Shown here piece after piece: positions 63,700-64,000 of a stretch of DNA of 64,000 bases. Source of the DNA: Dunaliella salina (Eukaryota; Chlorophyta; Chlorophyceae; Chlamydomonadales; Dunaliellaceae). The stretch spans positions 357,188 to 421,187 of the forward strand of contig MU069546.1 of assembly GCA_002284615.2 (NCBI GenBank), read 5' to 3'. Each line of letters starts with the position of its first letter. Position 1 is the first letter of the stretch. Both the position numbers and the translations under genes were made by a program. A model generated the notes under the pieces. That model did not search any database. It saw nothing but the letters and a program-made list of their open reading frames with translations, and was not told the DNA's origin.

Positions 63700-64000
63700 G
63701 TACCGCCCCCAAGCCTATTCTCTTAGGCTGAGTATGCCTCTTTGTTTCCTGGTACCTCCTTCCAATGTCTCTTTCTCAGGCAGTTTTCAGGCAGGTTACA
63801 GGCTACAGCAAAGAAGGCCTCCCGTCAAAACGACTGACTGCTGGCCTAATGTCTCCTTTCAATGTCTCTTTTCAGGCTGCTCCTTAAAAAACAAAAGTTT
63901 CCGCTAGCACATACCAGCATGCATTAAGGAAAGACCCTACGATAAGCCCCACCAGAGGGCTAGCTTTGGGCAGCCCAGCTAATGAGGGTCTGGCGGGTTG
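63700..64000. other. Window end; dispersed repeat only
   Basis: GTTACAGGCTACAGCAAAGA...GGCCTCCCGTCAAAACGACT resembles 9110-9140 (AAGGCCTCCAGTCAAAACGA, GACTGACTGCT), so this too belongs to a dispersed repeat. The last 85 bases carry the TTAAGGAAAGACCC motif. No gene. Confidence 0.4.

Overview
The window is nuclear DNA of a green alga, most likely a chlorophycean of the Chlamydomonadales; Dunaliella-like is my best guess from general knowledge and was not tested. Three things point there: genes of 18-19 short exons with consistent GT-AG splicing, very long (GT)n tracts at the assembly gaps, and retroelement proteins of types I associate with volvocalean genomes. No bacterial operon, rRNA, tRNA or CRISPR array was found.

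Three protein-coding genes can be reconstructed exon by exon, with every splice phase agreeing. (1) Minus strand, 26023 to 4860: a 21-kb, 18-exon gene for a CRTISO-like flavoprotein (carotenoid isomerase / phytoene desaturase superfamily), about 572 aa with a probable plastid-targeting N-terminus. (2) Plus strand, 27126 to 36156: copy A of a second FAD flavoprotein of the NAD(P)-binding/amine-oxidase superfamily; exons 2-19 are visible and exon 1 is presumably in the N gap. (3) Minus strand, 61265 to 52259: copy B of the same gene, complete with 19 exons and 553 aa. Copies A and B are the arms of a large inverted duplication (about 27.1-36.5 kb and 51.9-61.0 kb). Their reading frames are intact, their introns are a patchwork of near-identical and strongly diverged tracts, and the exon 9 differences are all synonymous.

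Layout. 1-2.8 kb: nothing recognised apart from a short dispersed motif. 2.9-4.25 kb: retroelement debris. 4.86-26.02 kb: the CRTISO-like gene; its introns carry a 23-bp satellite, a 26-bp tandem array, a 38-bp perfect inverted repeat, microsatellites and decayed partial copies of neighbouring exons. 26.15-27.12 kb: N gap, probably holding a shared divergent promoter. 27.1-36.5 kb: flavoprotein copy A. 37.6-51.1 kb: spacer built mostly of 5'-truncated non-LTR retrotransposons, some with an RNase H - CCHC knuckle - PD-(D/E)XK endonuclease order, partly mirror-arranged. 51.9-61.3 kb: flavoprotein copy B. 61.3-64 kb: a possible divergent first exon, a candidate exon on the opposite strand, and another retroelement tail.

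The CRTISO-like gene and copy A are transcribed head to head, which could allow co-expression of two flavoenzymes. That is inferred from position only.
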